NCBI GenBank assembly: GCA_015061685.1 | Contig: SUWD01000007.1 | Location: 45,153 to 109,152 of the forward strand | DNA from: Lentisphaerota bacterium | Lineage (GTDB): Bacteria; Verrucomicrobiota; Lentisphaeria; Victivallales; Victivallaceae | Length of the DNA stretch: 64,000 nucleotides | Direction of reading: 5' to 3' | Notes under the pieces: model-generated | What the model was told of the DNA's origin: nothing | Database searches by the model: none | The model's input: only the letters and a program-made list of their open reading frames with translations | Shown: positions 35,729 to 44,975 of the stretch, piece by piece | How the letters are laid out: each line of letters begins with the position of its first letter | Position numbering within the stretch: position 1 is the first letter of the stretch | Made by a program: the position numbers and the translations under genes

Positions 35729-36320
35729 ATGAAAGAAAAATTGCTTATCCGGTTGTTTACCGAATCCGATGCCGGGGCTGTCCGAAATATTATTCATCGG
35801 GGTTTGTGGGAAATCAACGGTAAAGATTATCCGGCAGAACTTATTGAGGAATATTGTGCTTATTTTACGCTTGAAAAAATCAAAAGTCAGGCAAATTCCG
35901 CACACATGTACGTTGCCGTGATGAATGATAAAGTTATCGGCACAGGTTCGATCGCTCCTTATTGGGGAAGCGAAAAAAGAAAGCATTCTGCTGACAATTT
36001 ATGTTCTGCCGGAAATAATCGGATATGGCATCGGCACTGCCATCATCAACGCCTTGGAACAGGATGAATTCTTTTTGCGGGCAAAACGCATAGAAATACC
36101 GTCATCAATTACTGCGGTAACGTTTTATCAAAAAATGGGTTATGCGTTCAAAAACGGTTCGATTCCGAATCAAGAAGGTTTGATCCGGATGGAAAAATTC
36201 AGAAATGTCAAACTTTTATCGGAAATGACACTGGAAGAATTGTGGCAGCTTTTTCCGATTATTTTATCGCCACATGATCCGGTATGGAAAAACTTTTATA
36301 AATCAGAAGCCGCCTCCTGA
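35729..36320 (+). pseudogene. frameshifted, truncated GNAT acetyltransferase-GrpB fusion
   Basis: Frame 1 (35729 to about 35977) encodes a GNAT N-terminal part (LLIRLFTESDAGAVRNIIHR then VAVMNDKVIGTGSIAPYWGS). The reading then jumps frame at a run of six A near 35972; removing one A gives a continuous ESILLTIYVLPEIIGYGIGT and AVTFYQKMGYAFKNG, the acetyl-CoA-binding half. After RMEKFR a GrpB-type start follows (LSEMTLEELWQLFPIIL then HDPVWKNFY), which stops after about 38 residues although GrpB domains are about 160 long. The gene is therefore both frameshifted and truncated. The frameshift alone could be a sequencing or assembly error in the A-run. Confidence 0.8.
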
Positions 36321-36338
36321 AGCATTTTTATTTCCTGC

Positions 36339-37304
36339 TTACACTGCGCCGAGAGAGCGTTGCAAAGAGCGATTCATGGTAGTCCGGACTTTTTCCTTGA
36401 CAAGGTATTTTTCAAGGAACGCATAGCCGGCGAGAAGAACATCTTCCGGCGGACGGTGTCCGGTGGCGTGGTTTATGATCTGCAGATGCTCAGGCACAGA
36501 GGCGTAGGAAGCTGCCCGCTGCATGATCTCCAAACTTTCCGCATTGTCATAAAGTCCGGCAAGCAGCATAAAGGGTTTTCCTCCGGCAAGATCCAGCAGC
36601 TGACTGTGTTCCATACCGCGTGAGATCAGCTCATCCACCTGATCTCCCCAGTACCAGATATCCCGCCAGTTGGTCTGATCCCAGCCGATGCCGAAATCAC
36701 TGGCAAGAATAACTTTCACCCGTTCATCCAGACAGCCGGTATAGAATGCCATTTTGCCGCCTAAAGAGTGACCGGCAATACCGATTGCACCGTTATCCAC
36801 CCGGTCATCGTTTTCAAGCATATCCAGCAGAAGCCGGGTATCGGCAAGCAGTTTTCCGCAGCCGCACCATTGGGGATATTTTTTCTTCAGGGCGGTTCCT
36901 GCAGTCTGCCAGCGGGAAAATTCATCTCTCCCGGCGGGATCTTCCGGACAGAATGTCAGATGGTAGGCATCGGCAGATATGGTGATGAATCCCCTTTCCG
37001 CCAGATCTTTTGCCATGGCGATTTTTTCATACCGGGGCAAGACTTCAAGTGTATCCGGTTCAAAACCGATCATTGCTTCAGGAAAGTAAAACGGCACAGC
37101 CACTGCCGGACGTTTGCCGGAGAGTTTCTTCGGAAATGTCATCATCACCCGCTGGATGGTTCCGGGACCGTTGTTCTGCAAATATAATTCGGCATCAAAG
37201 GTCTCAAAGTTCCAGCTTTTGATATATCTGACACCGGGAGCAAAGGCGTAATCCTCAGGCGGGGTCAATAAGTCAATCCAGTTTCCGGCTGTATCCAAAC
37301 TCAT
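36339..37304 (-). CDS. alpha/beta hydrolase (dienelactone-hydrolase/acetyl-xylan-esterase type)
   Basis: The start MSLDTAGNW at 37304 has a GGAG site at proper distance; two upstream in-frame Met codons overlap that site. The 321-residue protein has the nucleophile elbow GIAGHSLGGKMAFYTG (Ser about 190), a preceding DLAERGFITISADAYH strand, an acid-bearing KPFMLLAGLYDNAE strand and a late His in HATGHRPPEDVLLAGYAFLE. The plan is that of large alpha/beta hydrolases acting on ester-linked sugar decorations. No signal peptide is seen. It stands alone downstream of the 12-gene operon, with its own promoter region holding a 12-bp tandem repeat. Confidence 0.8.
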   Translation of the reverse strand: MSLDTAGNWIDLLTPPEDYAFAPGVRYIKSWNFETFDAELYLQNNGPGTIQRVMMTFPKKLSGKRPAVAVPFYFPEAMIGFEPDTLEVLPRYEKIAMAKDLAERGFITISADAYHLTFCPEDPAGRDEFSRWQTAGTALKKKYPQWCGCGKLLADTRLLLDMLENDDRVDNGAIGIAGHSLGGKMAFYTGCLDERVKVILASDFGIGWDQTNWRDIWYWGDQVDELISRGMEHSQLLDLAGGKPFMLLAGLYDNAESLEIMQRAASYASVPEHLQIINHATGHRPPEDVLLAGYAFLEKYLVKEKVRTTMNRSLQRSLGAV

Positions 37305-37333
37305 TTTCATCTCCTGTAACAATATTTTCCCTT

Positions 37334-37357
37334 ATAATATACAACATAATATACAAC
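37334..37357 (-). repeat. perfect 12-bp tandem repeat over the promoter region
   Basis: ATAATATACAAC occurs twice without a gap (37334-37345, 37346-37357). On the minus strand each unit contains TATATTAT, so it duplicates a -10-like box upstream of the alpha/beta hydrolase gene. Confidence 0.8.
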
Positions 37358-37413
37358 TGATTGGCTGAAATTGCAACTCCTGCCGGATTTTACCATACGC
37401 TGTATCCGCAAAG

Positions 37414-37555
37414 TCCCAAGCGTCTATCTCTGCCGGTTTCACAATGGGATCTGCTTGGGATGCATAAAGTGAATTTGCATTTATCACAAAGAAATATTAT
37501 GAGAACCATTGAAAATTCTCATAATATTCCGGTATTATCTCACACATTGTGAAAC
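37414..37555. other. intergenic region with three overlapping inverted repeats
   Basis: The 256-nt gap (37323-37576) contains no convincing gene. AATATTATGAGAA (37493-37505) and TTCTCATAATATT (37516-37528) form a perfect 13-bp stem. GTTTCACAATG (37436-37446) and CATTGTGAAAC (37545-37555) form a perfect 11-bp outer stem. TCCCAAGC (37414-37421) pairs with GCTTGGGA (37453-37460), crossing the outer stem, so alternative folds are possible. It lies between the end of the aldolase gene and the promoter of the hydrolase gene, both on the minus strand; a small RNA, an operator set or a decayed transposon are all possible. Confidence 0.6.
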
Positions 37556-37576
37556 ATATGAATTGCGATCGACTAT

Positions 37577-38188
37577 TCAATTTTTTATTGCTTCGACCAT
37601 AGCTTTGGCAGCTGCGGCAATCCCGTCCGGAGTTTTTCCCGGTTTATACAAAGCACTGCCGATACCAGCTCCGGCACAAACTTCAATAAATTGCGGCAGA
37701 TTTTCTGTATTGACGCCCCCTACTGCAAGAATCGGAGCTTTGATCACCGCTTTCAAGTCTTTGATATAAGACGGCCCCAAAATTGCCGGAAACAGTTTCA
37801 GGTAATCAGCTCCGGCTTTGCGGGCGGCGAATGCTTCTGATGCGGTGAAAAAACCCGGTATAGAAAGCATCCCCAGGCGTTTGGTCTCCTTTATAACCTC
37901 CGGATCCGTATTGGGAGAAATGATAAATTTGCCGCCGGCTGAATAAACATTATTCACATCCTCCACGCTCAAAACAGTTCCGGCACCGACCATCTGTCTT
38001 TCTCCGCAATATTTTATTGCCGCAGAAATACTGCCGCAGGCATCCGGTGAATTCAGCGGGATTTCCAGCAATTTGATGCCGGTCGAATAAAGTGCATCAC
38101 AAACTGCCGGGATTTCTGCGGTGGTTATGCCACGCAAAATTGCGATCAATGGACACTCCTGCATATATTTTTCAAAAGTATTTTTCAT
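37577..38188 (-). CDS. 2-keto-3-deoxy-6-phosphogalactonate/gluconate aldolase
   Basis: The 203-residue protein is of the Eda/DgoA class: CPLIAILRGITTAEIPAVCD, LLEIPLNSPDACGSI, MVGAGTVLSVEDVNN, FIISPNTDPEV, and DYLKLFPAILGPSYIKDLKA with the Schiff-base Lys, then CAGAGIGSALYKPGKTPD. The LNSP and CAGAGxGSxLY elements are closer to DgoA (galactonate type) than to E. coli Eda. It splits a 6-phospho-2-keto-3-deoxy sugar acid into pyruvate and glyceraldehyde 3-phosphate. Its start overlaps the stop of the kinase gene by 4 bases, and both are the last genes of the long operon, which supplies the substrate. Confidence 0.9.
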   Translation of the reverse strand: MKNTFEKYMQECPLIAILRGITTAEIPAVCDALYSTGIKLLEIPLNSPDACGSISAAIKYCGERQMVGAGTVLSVEDVNNVYSAGGKFIISPNTDPEVIKETKRLGMLSIPGFFTASEAFAARKAGADYLKLFPAILGPSYIKDLKAVIKAPILAVGGVNTENLPQFIEVCAGAGIGSALYKPGKTPDGIAAAAKAMVEAIKN

Positions 38189-39285
38189 CTCTGCACCCTC
38201 CCCGATGCGGAACCGGCCATTAAATTCTCAACTTCACTGCGTGATGAGCAGTTGTAATCGGTATTGATCGTATGTTTCAAAGCACTGGCAGCAACAGCGA
38301 AACGGATCGCAGTTGCCGGAGTACTCAACTCCGGAGTATTGAGAGCAAAAAGCAGACCGGCACAGAATGAGTCTCCTCCTCCGAAACGGTCAACGATATC
38401 TCTGATCTCATAAGGAACATAGTTCCCATCACTGTCCAGAGGAGCAAAATGTGCTTCTTTCGTGTTGCAGTCATACAGCATCCCCCCCCAGTTATTGTGA
38501 TTTGCACTGTAACTTTCCCGTAAGGTTACCGCCACAAATTTCGCTTTTTTGAAACGATTGCTTAAGGCAGAGGCTACTGATTTGTAACCGGAAATATTCA
38601 ACTTGCCGGAATCAATTTCAGTATCCGGAGCATTGATTCCGAAAACATCAGAAGCATCCTCCTCGTTCCCGATAATAATGTCTGCATACCGTACAATCTG
38701 CTCCATACAGCGGCACGCCAGAACATTTTTGGCAGTTCCCGGTTCCCAATTCCACAGTTTTTTCCGGTAATTCAAATCAATTGAGATGGAAATCCCCTTT
38801 TCAGAAGCCTTTCCTGCTATGGCAAGAGTTGCTTCAAAAGCATTTTTTGACAGAGATGGTGTGATCCCGGACAGATGCAGATGCGTAACTCCGTTGAGCA
38901 TGGAATCAAAGTCATAATCCGCCGCTCCAAGCCGGGAAATAACAGAACCCTCCCGATCGTAAACCACATTGGAACCACGCATATTGGAACCATGTTCGGC
39001 AAAATACACGCCCATCCGGCCGGAAGCTGTAAATTTTATATGTTCCACATCACTGCCCAATCCCCGCATCTGAGCCGCAAATGCCCGGGCAACCGGATTA
39101 TCCGGCAGTGCGGTCAAATAACGGCTTTTACCGCCTAAAATGGCGATCGAAGCACATACATTAGCTTCCCCTCCCCCGAAACTGCTCTCCAAAGTACCGG
39201 GGAAAGCCTGAGCAAAACGTTTCACTCCCGGCGGACAGATACGCAGCATGACTTCTCCGAATCCGGCAATACAAAATTCATTCAT
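38185..39285 (-). CDS. PfkB-family sugar kinase (2-keto-3-deoxygluconate kinase-like)
   Basis: The start MNEFCIAGFGEVMLRICPPG at 39285 follows AGGGAT. The PfkB fold is shown by SSFGGGEANVCASIAILGG, SISIDLNYRKKLWNWEPG, IIGNEEDASDVFG, FVAVTLRESYSANHNNW and the C-terminal signature DIVDRFGGGDSFCAGLLFAL with the catalytic Asp. The 366-residue length and LRICPPG start resemble 2-dehydro-3-deoxygluconokinases. It would phosphorylate KDG for the aldolase encoded by the overlapping next gene. Expression is coupled by the ATGA overlap. Confidence 0.88.
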   Translation of the reverse strand: MNEFCIAGFGEVMLRICPPGVKRFAQAFPGTLESSFGGGEANVCASIAILGGKSRYLTALPDNPVARAFAAQMRGLGSDVEHIKFTASGRMGVYFAEHGSNMRGSNVVYDREGSVISRLGAADYDFDSMLNGVTHLHLSGITPSLSKNAFEATLAIAGKASEKGISISIDLNYRKKLWNWEPGTAKNVLACRCMEQIVRYADIIIGNEEDASDVFGINAPDTEIDSGKLNISGYKSVASALSNRFKKAKFVAVTLRESYSANHNNWGGMLYDCNTKEAHFAPLDSDGNYVPYEIRDIVDRFGGGDSFCAGLLFALNTPELSTPATAIRFAVAASALKHTINTDYNCSSRSEVENLMAGSASGRVQR

Positions 39286-39313
39286 GATATATCCCTTTTT
39301 TATGTTTTTCGGA

Positions 39314-41407
39314 TCAATTTTCTGATCTCTTGTTCTGTTGCTCAAAAAAACATCTTATTTCCACATCGCTCAATGCCCGGGAAAAAGTCCAGACCCCATT
39401 GATCTCTCCCCGGAAGTGCCACGGTCCGCCCCAACCGGAACCCAATTCAATGAAATTACGGTTGCTTTCAGGAAATTTACCGGAAAAAATCTTTTCTCCA
39501 ACCGGAACACCATTCAGGAAAAGTTTCACCGCACAGCCACCGGAGCGTGGTTCAAAAACCACCGCTGCCTGACTTTCTCTGCCGCTTTCCGGGAAATTAC
39601 CCGGCACACTCATCGTATGTCCGCAGTAACGTACTCCATCATGAAAATTGGCATAAAGCCGGTTTTCATATCTGCCGAAAAAAAATTGCCGGTCTTTGAA
39701 TACATACATATCCAATGCCGCCGAAGCATCTTTCCGCTTATCAGTGCCGTTATCACAAGGAGTAACTGCAGTTATCACGGTCAATCCGTTTTTATCGGCA
39801 TTGATATCCGAACTGTTCAAAATACGAATTCTGTCATTGCCGCGGAAAGAGAGCTCTCCGGTTAAACTTTTTTCTCCGGCAGAGGTGATTTGGAACATTT
39901 TTCCGGTTGCAAGATAATTCAAAATTTCTCCGCAAAGCAGTTGATGACCTTTCAAGGAGAGGTGAACTCCGTCATCCTGAACATAAAGTTCCTGCGGATC
40001 AGGATGACGGCGTACCGCCGCCGCAAAATCAATGACATCAAGTCCGTGCTTGCCGGCGATCTGCCTCAAACGGGCGTTAAAACGGTCATGCACTTCCGGG
40101 ATGCCGAAAATCGAATGATTATATTTCTTTGCTTTCAGCGGCATATACAAAGCTTTCTGATACGGCATATAACTGTCCGGAGCAGTGATAAGCACGATTT
40201 TTGCACCGCTTTTTTTCTTCAATGCTGCAACGATCTCATCCCACAATGCGATTTGTTCATTTTCCGGCACATAGGTCTGGTAATCATTACGGGACATCAG
40301 TTTAGAATCATTCGCACCGGTAAGGATAAAGATCGTATCCGGTTTCGGAGAGAATATCTGATCGTACATTTCGTTGCGGACAGTTTTTTCTCCATTCAGA
40401 CGCTGACGGATCCGCAAGAGGGTATCTCCGCCAACGCCGCAATTACGCACGGAATATTCCGGAGGCAGAAAGCATGTCAGTAAACTTATATAGTTCCGCC
40501 CCCGGTCATAATCACTCAAACTGTCGCCAAGAAAAAGGAAGTGCTGTCTGCCGGAGATATTTTCGGCATATTTACGGTATCGATGCAGCATTTTTTCCGG
40601 CAGTATCGTGGCAAAAAAATCAGCTTTCACCCCGCTTGTCAGATCCCGAACGGATAATCTTACTCCGTCAGGAGCTTCAAAAGGAACGGTGAAAGTAATC
40701 TCTGCCCTGCCATCTTTGCCGCAAGTCGTCTCCCAGTGCTTTGCCGGGAAATAGCCGCCGGGAAGAAATTGTCCGGTATATAAAGAACATGTAAATTTAC
40801 GCTCCGGTTCTGATGAGTACAGAGAAACTTTTACCGTATCTCCGGGACGGACCGCCGCTGCGGACGGTTCAAAAACAAGTTCCGGCCCTTTGACATCAAG
40901 ATAGAAGAAACTTGAGGAAACGATCTCCATTTCAGTTCCTTCAGCAAGATGAACGGTAAGTTTATCGTGAAACACGGTATCCGGATCAGCAGATACGCTT
41001 TCAAAATCAAAATTTTGCAAATCCTTTTCAAGCTCAAAAAAGCCGCTTTCTGTTTCAGCAAATTCCAAAGCATTGCCGCCATACATCAAACGGGAGCGAA
41101 CCCCCAGGCGGAATTTCCCTTTGCCTTTTGCCCGGATGCGGAAACGGAATTGCCGTCCGGCCGGAGCGGCACAATCCGGTTGTGCATGTTCAAGATTGCC
41201 AAGATCGATATAGTGCATCAAAGTCCCACCGGAGATCCTGATGCCCCTGGCAAGTTTTTCCACCGGGGTGCTGCCGATGTACTTCCAGCACTTCATACCG
41301 TAAGCAAAAGTGCTGTTATTGATCAGATTGGCTTCCCGGGAAAAAAGAGTAAAGCAGAAAAACAAACTGACAATACAGAAAACGGATTTGCTCCGGGAGC
41401 TTTTCAT
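39314..41407 (-). CDS. secreted SGNH hydrolase with jelly-roll and LamG-like domains
   Basis: A signal peptide (KSVFCIVSLFFCFTLFSREA) opens the 697-residue protein. Residues about 25-165 form a carbohydrate-binding jelly roll (LINNSTFAYGMKCWKY), 175-260 an Ig-like domain, and 285-500 an SGNH hydrolase in normal order: block I FLFLGDSLSDYDRG with the Ser, block II NCGVGGDT, block III LTGANDS, and DDGVHLSLKGH with Asp and His. The C terminus (about 560-690) is a concanavalin/LamG-like fold (AVVFEPRSGGCAVKLFLNGV, FRGEINGVWTFSRALSDVEI). It probably removes acyl groups from a glycan outside the cytoplasm. Its start overlaps the small secreted gene upstream by 4 bases. Confidence 0.85.
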   Translation of the reverse strand: MKSSRSKSVFCIVSLFFCFTLFSREANLINNSTFAYGMKCWKYIGSTPVEKLARGIRISGGTLMHYIDLGNLEHAQPDCAAPAGRQFRFRIRAKGKGKFRLGVRSRLMYGGNALEFAETESGFFELEKDLQNFDFESVSADPDTVFHDKLTVHLAEGTEMEIVSSSFFYLDVKGPELVFEPSAAAVRPGDTVKVSLYSSEPERKFTCSLYTGQFLPGGYFPAKHWETTCGKDGRAEITFTVPFEAPDGVRLSVRDLTSGVKADFFATILPEKMLHRYRKYAENISGRQHFLFLGDSLSDYDRGRNYISLLTCFLPPEYSVRNCGVGGDTLLRIRQRLNGEKTVRNEMYDQIFSPKPDTIFILTGANDSKLMSRNDYQTYVPENEQIALWDEIVAALKKKSGAKIVLITAPDSYMPYQKALYMPLKAKKYNHSIFGIPEVHDRFNARLRQIAGKHGLDVIDFAAAVRRHPDPQELYVQDDGVHLSLKGHQLLCGEILNYLATGKMFQITSAGEKSLTGELSFRGNDRIRILNSSDINADKNGLTVITAVTPCDNGTDKRKDASAALDMYVFKDRQFFFGRYENRLYANFHDGVRYCGHTMSVPGNFPESGRESQAAVVFEPRSGGCAVKLFLNGVPVGEKIFSGKFPESNRNFIELGSGWGGPWHFRGEINGVWTFSRALSDVEIRCFFEQQNKRSEN

Positions 41408-41904
41408 TTACCTTCTTCTCCGGAAACACTCATATCCGCTTTTACATTGGAAACTGTCGCAACAGCTCCTTTAAGAACCTTGAATGATACCCTGATCAAA
41501 TCCGTCTTGGGATTTTCCACGGTAAAAGCAACACTGCAATTTTGCCGGGTATCAGATTGCGGGAATTTTTTCACCTGATTGGTAAGAAATTTTTTGTTCC
41601 CGTACTCGATAATCGAGATAGTTACCGGACCTCCTTTGATATCTGCGGATATGGAAATACGGTCTCCTTTTTCAGCGGCTATCCCTCTGGCTGTATAGAT
41701 CCCGATCTGCCCTTTTTTATTGTTTTCCGAAGCAAGCTGCACAAAATTGACTCCGTTTTCCCGAATCAATTCGGCAGTACCAATTCTTTGAGTGGATAAA
41801 GCCCAACTGCGTTTGAAATTATTGAAATCACCATCCACATCTACTTCGGCGGCAAAAATATTGCACCCAAACATCACAGACAAAATAATACTTAACTTTT
41901 TCAT
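41404..41904 (-). CDS. small secreted jelly-roll (carbohydrate-binding-like) protein
   Basis: The 166-residue protein has a signal peptide (MKKLSIILSVMFGCNIFAAE; the Cys is not in a clear lipobox) and a single beta-sandwich-like domain: DFNNFKRSWALSTQRIG, GVNFVQLASENNKKGQIGIY, RISISADIKGGPVTISIIEY, CSVAFTVENPKTDLIRVSFK. The pattern is that of a carbohydrate-binding jelly roll with no catalytic site. AGGAGG precedes the ATG. It is coupled to the SGNH gene by an ATGA overlap and may be a free binding partner of that enzyme. Confidence 0.65.
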   Translation of the reverse strand: MKKLSIILSVMFGCNIFAAEVDVDGDFNNFKRSWALSTQRIGTAELIRENGVNFVQLASENNKKGQIGIYTARGIAAEKGDRISISADIKGGPVTISIIEYGNKKFLTNQVKKFPQSDTRQNCSVAFTVENPKTDLIRVSFKVLKGAVATVSNVKADMSVSGEEGK

Positions 41905-41922
41905 CTTGTTTTCCTCCTGTTT

Positions 41923-44900
41923 TTATTTCCGCAAAACCGGTTCCAGCCAGTCTGCGATATCTCCGGCAATACCGTCACCGCAATCAGTTACAACCAGTTT
42001 CAGCTCCTTTACTCCGGTCAGATCCGCCCACAGCGGAACCGTTTGATCCAAAATGGTCACCTTGCCGGAATCTGCAGCAAGTTTGCCATCAGTATATACT
42101 TGAAACGACACAGATCCGGCAGCACTGCCCTGATCATCAACAGCACAGCGGACTGTGAACATTTTCCAGTTATCTTTTTCCGGAAGTTTGAAAATTATTT
42201 CACTGTTGGCATGACAGCCGAATCCGCGGAAATACTTCTGCTTCCTGACGGTCAGCGGTGAACCGGAAAGACACTCATGATCCACAGTCAGAGGTTTTTC
42301 ATCCTGACGGACAGAGACCGGAGTTAATTCAGTCAGGGATTTAATGGTGGTCATATCCAATATTTTTGCCGGGAATCTTTCCTGCGACAGATTGCGTTTC
42401 CACGGCAGTACAACGTTTTCAGTCTCATCTCCGAAAGCCTGGATCTCAACGATCTGTCCTCCCTGCCGGGAAGAATTGAAAAGCACATTGACTTGCAGAA
42501 AACGGGCTTGTACCGGAGCAAATTTCCGGAATACTCCATGCGGAGTATCCGGCATGATATTGCCGCTTTCATCCATTATCAGCCGGTAATCCCTGCCGTC
42601 AACACTTGCCTTGACCGTAAATTGAGTGATCCGGGGGAAATAACGGTTGTCCACGCTCCATGCCGGGATCACCCGGAGAGCGGAAATATTCTGCACTTTT
42701 CCAAGATCGACAGTCAATGTCTGGGGAGCTGCATGCAAACTGTACCATGCAGAAAGAAATGACGTATCGCCATCTACAGCCTTTTCCGGTTCAAAGTTTT
42801 TGAAAAAACCCGATGCAGAAACACTCTTTTTCAAAGCGAGATTGACTTTTCTTTCCAATACACGACCGGGAATATCTTTATCGGAAAACTCCAGTATGAC
42901 CAGATTCCCCGGTGTGATCTCCACATCCAGAAAATTCCCGTCTTTACCATCGGTAAGATAACATTTTTCTCCGGAAAGCAAATTTACCGCATTGACAAGC
43001 TCTTTACGAACTTGGATCCGGCAGTTGACCGTTTTTCTCAAGTCAAACTCCTCCGGTCCATTATAATAAGGATGCCGGGGAGAAGTTTCATATATTCCGC
43101 CATTATTGTAAATCGCCAGTACCCAACTGTCTGCTTTACGATTGACCTGCCAGGCAAGCTGCTCTTTCACCCCCTCGCCTTCCAAAGAAAAAGGTGTAAG
43201 AGACAGCAGAAGTTTATCCATAAGATCTGCGGCAACGGGATGCAGTTTTTTCCGGACATCGCTGCCCTCATTGACTTGTCCGTTTTCCAGCATCCAGTGG
43301 ATCCCGATGGTGATGACTTTGCCGCTGCCGAAGTTATTGACTGCTCCGACACAGAATTTATCCGCCATATAAAGCGGAGAAGCTCCCTGTAAATCCAAAA
43401 CCGATGCAGTAAATGGAGCGGAAATAAAATTTTTCCCATCCACCCCGGTCATACCGGTAAAAATTTCAGTTTTCCCTTTGCTCACCCCGGTAAATTTCAC
43501 ATCAAGCTCCTGCATCTGAGCGGCATTGACGATCAGAGTACCGCCATTGTTTACATACTCCTGCAATCTGGAAACTGCGGATTTGTCCAAACGGTGTTCG
43601 CCGACCAGAAACAATACTTTATAGTTGCTCAAAAGTTCCAGAGCAAGCGGTCCGCCCGGAGTGTCCAGACGGAGAATATCATAAAGATCTCCATAGGGAG
43701 TCGCTCCGAAATAACTTGATAATTCCCGTTTTTCAGAGTAGTTGAAAAGCAAAGTATTGATAAGCTCTCTGGTCATGTGTTCGCCATCATTGTACTCAAA
43801 GCGGTTAAAAGCCTTGCTTCCCCGGTACGCCCAGCCGTTGTGCCATGACAGCAGCAGCCCCACCGGATTGTAATTTATTCCGGTATCCGGATTCAGACGC
43901 TGAAATTCCATGATCTCCGAACACAATTCACCATACCAGCTCAACCGGAATTGACCGCTGCCGCTCCAGTCGGCATAACGCATGTGATCACTCTCGTCCA
44001 ACAATACTGCCGCATTGCTCAATGCCATATAATACCACAGCCGCCGGTATAATGACGGCGTGATATTCAGAACCCCCTGCTGCTTATAATATCCCGGAGA
44101 AGGTTTCTGGATGTGGGACAATGCCGGATGACTGATACGGCAATTCCAGTCAAACGCCATCAGATATCCGTAAGGGATCTGCCACATTCTGGCAGCTCCC
44201 CGGGTCAGAGCATTAAAAATGATATTGTTGCGGTATGGTGTACGGTTTTCATTGATGATCGCCCGGATCGGTTCCCAACCGCCGGACCAGCTCAATGCCC
44301 AGCATTGAGAACCGGAAAGAGCGTGTACCTGACCACGAAAAGGGGCATTCATTTTCTGGAACGCATAGCGTGCCGCCTCGGCGTAAGCTTCCCTGGTGGA
44401 TGGTTCTTTCATATCCGCCGGGAAAAAATCCTTGAATACCGGGATACGCCTTTTGGTGGCAACTTCCTTGATTTCATCCGGATGAAACCGGATCATCAGA
44501 AAACGATCCAGATTTGTTCCCCACTCGTTGAAACCACGGAATCCGAGAAAACAGGGATTTTCTGCCAACTCCGCCAATTCTTTATCTGTCGGCAAAGGAC
44601 GTTGATTGAAACTGCGGTCATACAAACCGCCAACCAGCGGCAATTTATGCTGACGGAAAAGTTCCATGCGTTTTTCCAGCAGCGGTATCTCGCTTTCCAT
44701 CAATTTGCCCCGGCGGGATTTCAACGGATCGGGATCGACTCCGGATATCGCCAGATTTTCGATCTCATCAAACATATCCATAATGGTAAGAGAATTATTA
44801 TATTCCAAACCATTGAGCCATCCGTAGCGTCCGGCAACTTTTTTGGGGATATATGCGGCATTAAGCGGCTTATCCCCGGCAGGGACAAGCGGTTCCGCCG

Positions 44901-44952
44901 CCCAAACTATTCCGGCACATAAGAAGCCGGTCAGAATAAATTTTTTCATCAT
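41923..44952 (-). CDS. large secreted glycan-active protein with F5/8-type and NPCBM domains
   Basis: The start at 44952 (MMKKFILTGF) follows AGGTG; MKKFILTGFLCAGIVWA is the signal peptide. Residues about 30-430 are a beta/alpha-barrel-like region without a family name I can give (FLGFRGFNEWGTNLDRF with conserved aromatic and acidic residues). About 440-520 resembles the GATase-like trimerisation domain of beta-galactosidases (YKVLFLVGEHRLDKSAVSRL). About 690-830 is an F5/8 type C (discoidin) domain (AVDGDTSFLSAWYS, LTVDLGKVQNISALRVIPAW), and 880-1009 is an NPCBM domain (SGSPLTVRKQKYFRGFGCHA then GSVSFQVYTDGKLAADSG). It probably attacks a complex polysaccharide outside the cytoplasm. Confidence 0.75.
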   Translation of the reverse strand: MMKKFILTGFLCAGIVWAAEPLVPAGDKPLNAAYIPKKVAGRYGWLNGLEYNNSLTIMDMFDEIENLAISGVDPDPLKSRRGKLMESEIPLLEKRMELFRQHKLPLVGGLYDRSFNQRPLPTDKELAELAENPCFLGFRGFNEWGTNLDRFLMIRFHPDEIKEVATKRRIPVFKDFFPADMKEPSTREAYAEAARYAFQKMNAPFRGQVHALSGSQCWALSWSGGWEPIRAIINENRTPYRNNIIFNALTRGAARMWQIPYGYLMAFDWNCRISHPALSHIQKPSPGYYKQQGVLNITPSLYRRLWYYMALSNAAVLLDESDHMRYADWSGSGQFRLSWYGELCSEIMEFQRLNPDTGINYNPVGLLLSWHNGWAYRGSKAFNRFEYNDGEHMTRELINTLLFNYSEKRELSSYFGATPYGDLYDILRLDTPGGPLALELLSNYKVLFLVGEHRLDKSAVSRLQEYVNNGGTLIVNAAQMQELDVKFTGVSKGKTEIFTGMTGVDGKNFISAPFTASVLDLQGASPLYMADKFCVGAVNNFGSGKVITIGIHWMLENGQVNEGSDVRKKLHPVAADLMDKLLLSLTPFSLEGEGVKEQLAWQVNRKADSWVLAIYNNGGIYETSPRHPYYNGPEEFDLRKTVNCRIQVRKELVNAVNLLSGEKCYLTDGKDGNFLDVEITPGNLVILEFSDKDIPGRVLERKVNLALKKSVSASGFFKNFEPEKAVDGDTSFLSAWYSLHAAPQTLTVDLGKVQNISALRVIPAWSVDNRYFPRITQFTVKASVDGRDYRLIMDESGNIMPDTPHGVFRKFAPVQARFLQVNVLFNSSRQGGQIVEIQAFGDETENVVLPWKRNLSQERFPAKILDMTTIKSLTELTPVSVRQDEKPLTVDHECLSGSPLTVRKQKYFRGFGCHANSEIIFKLPEKDNWKMFTVRCAVDDQGSAAGSVSFQVYTDGKLAADSGKVTILDQTVPLWADLTGVKELKLVVTDCGDGIAGDIADWLEPVLRK

Positions 44953-44975
44953 TCTGCACCTGTTCAGTAATTTTA

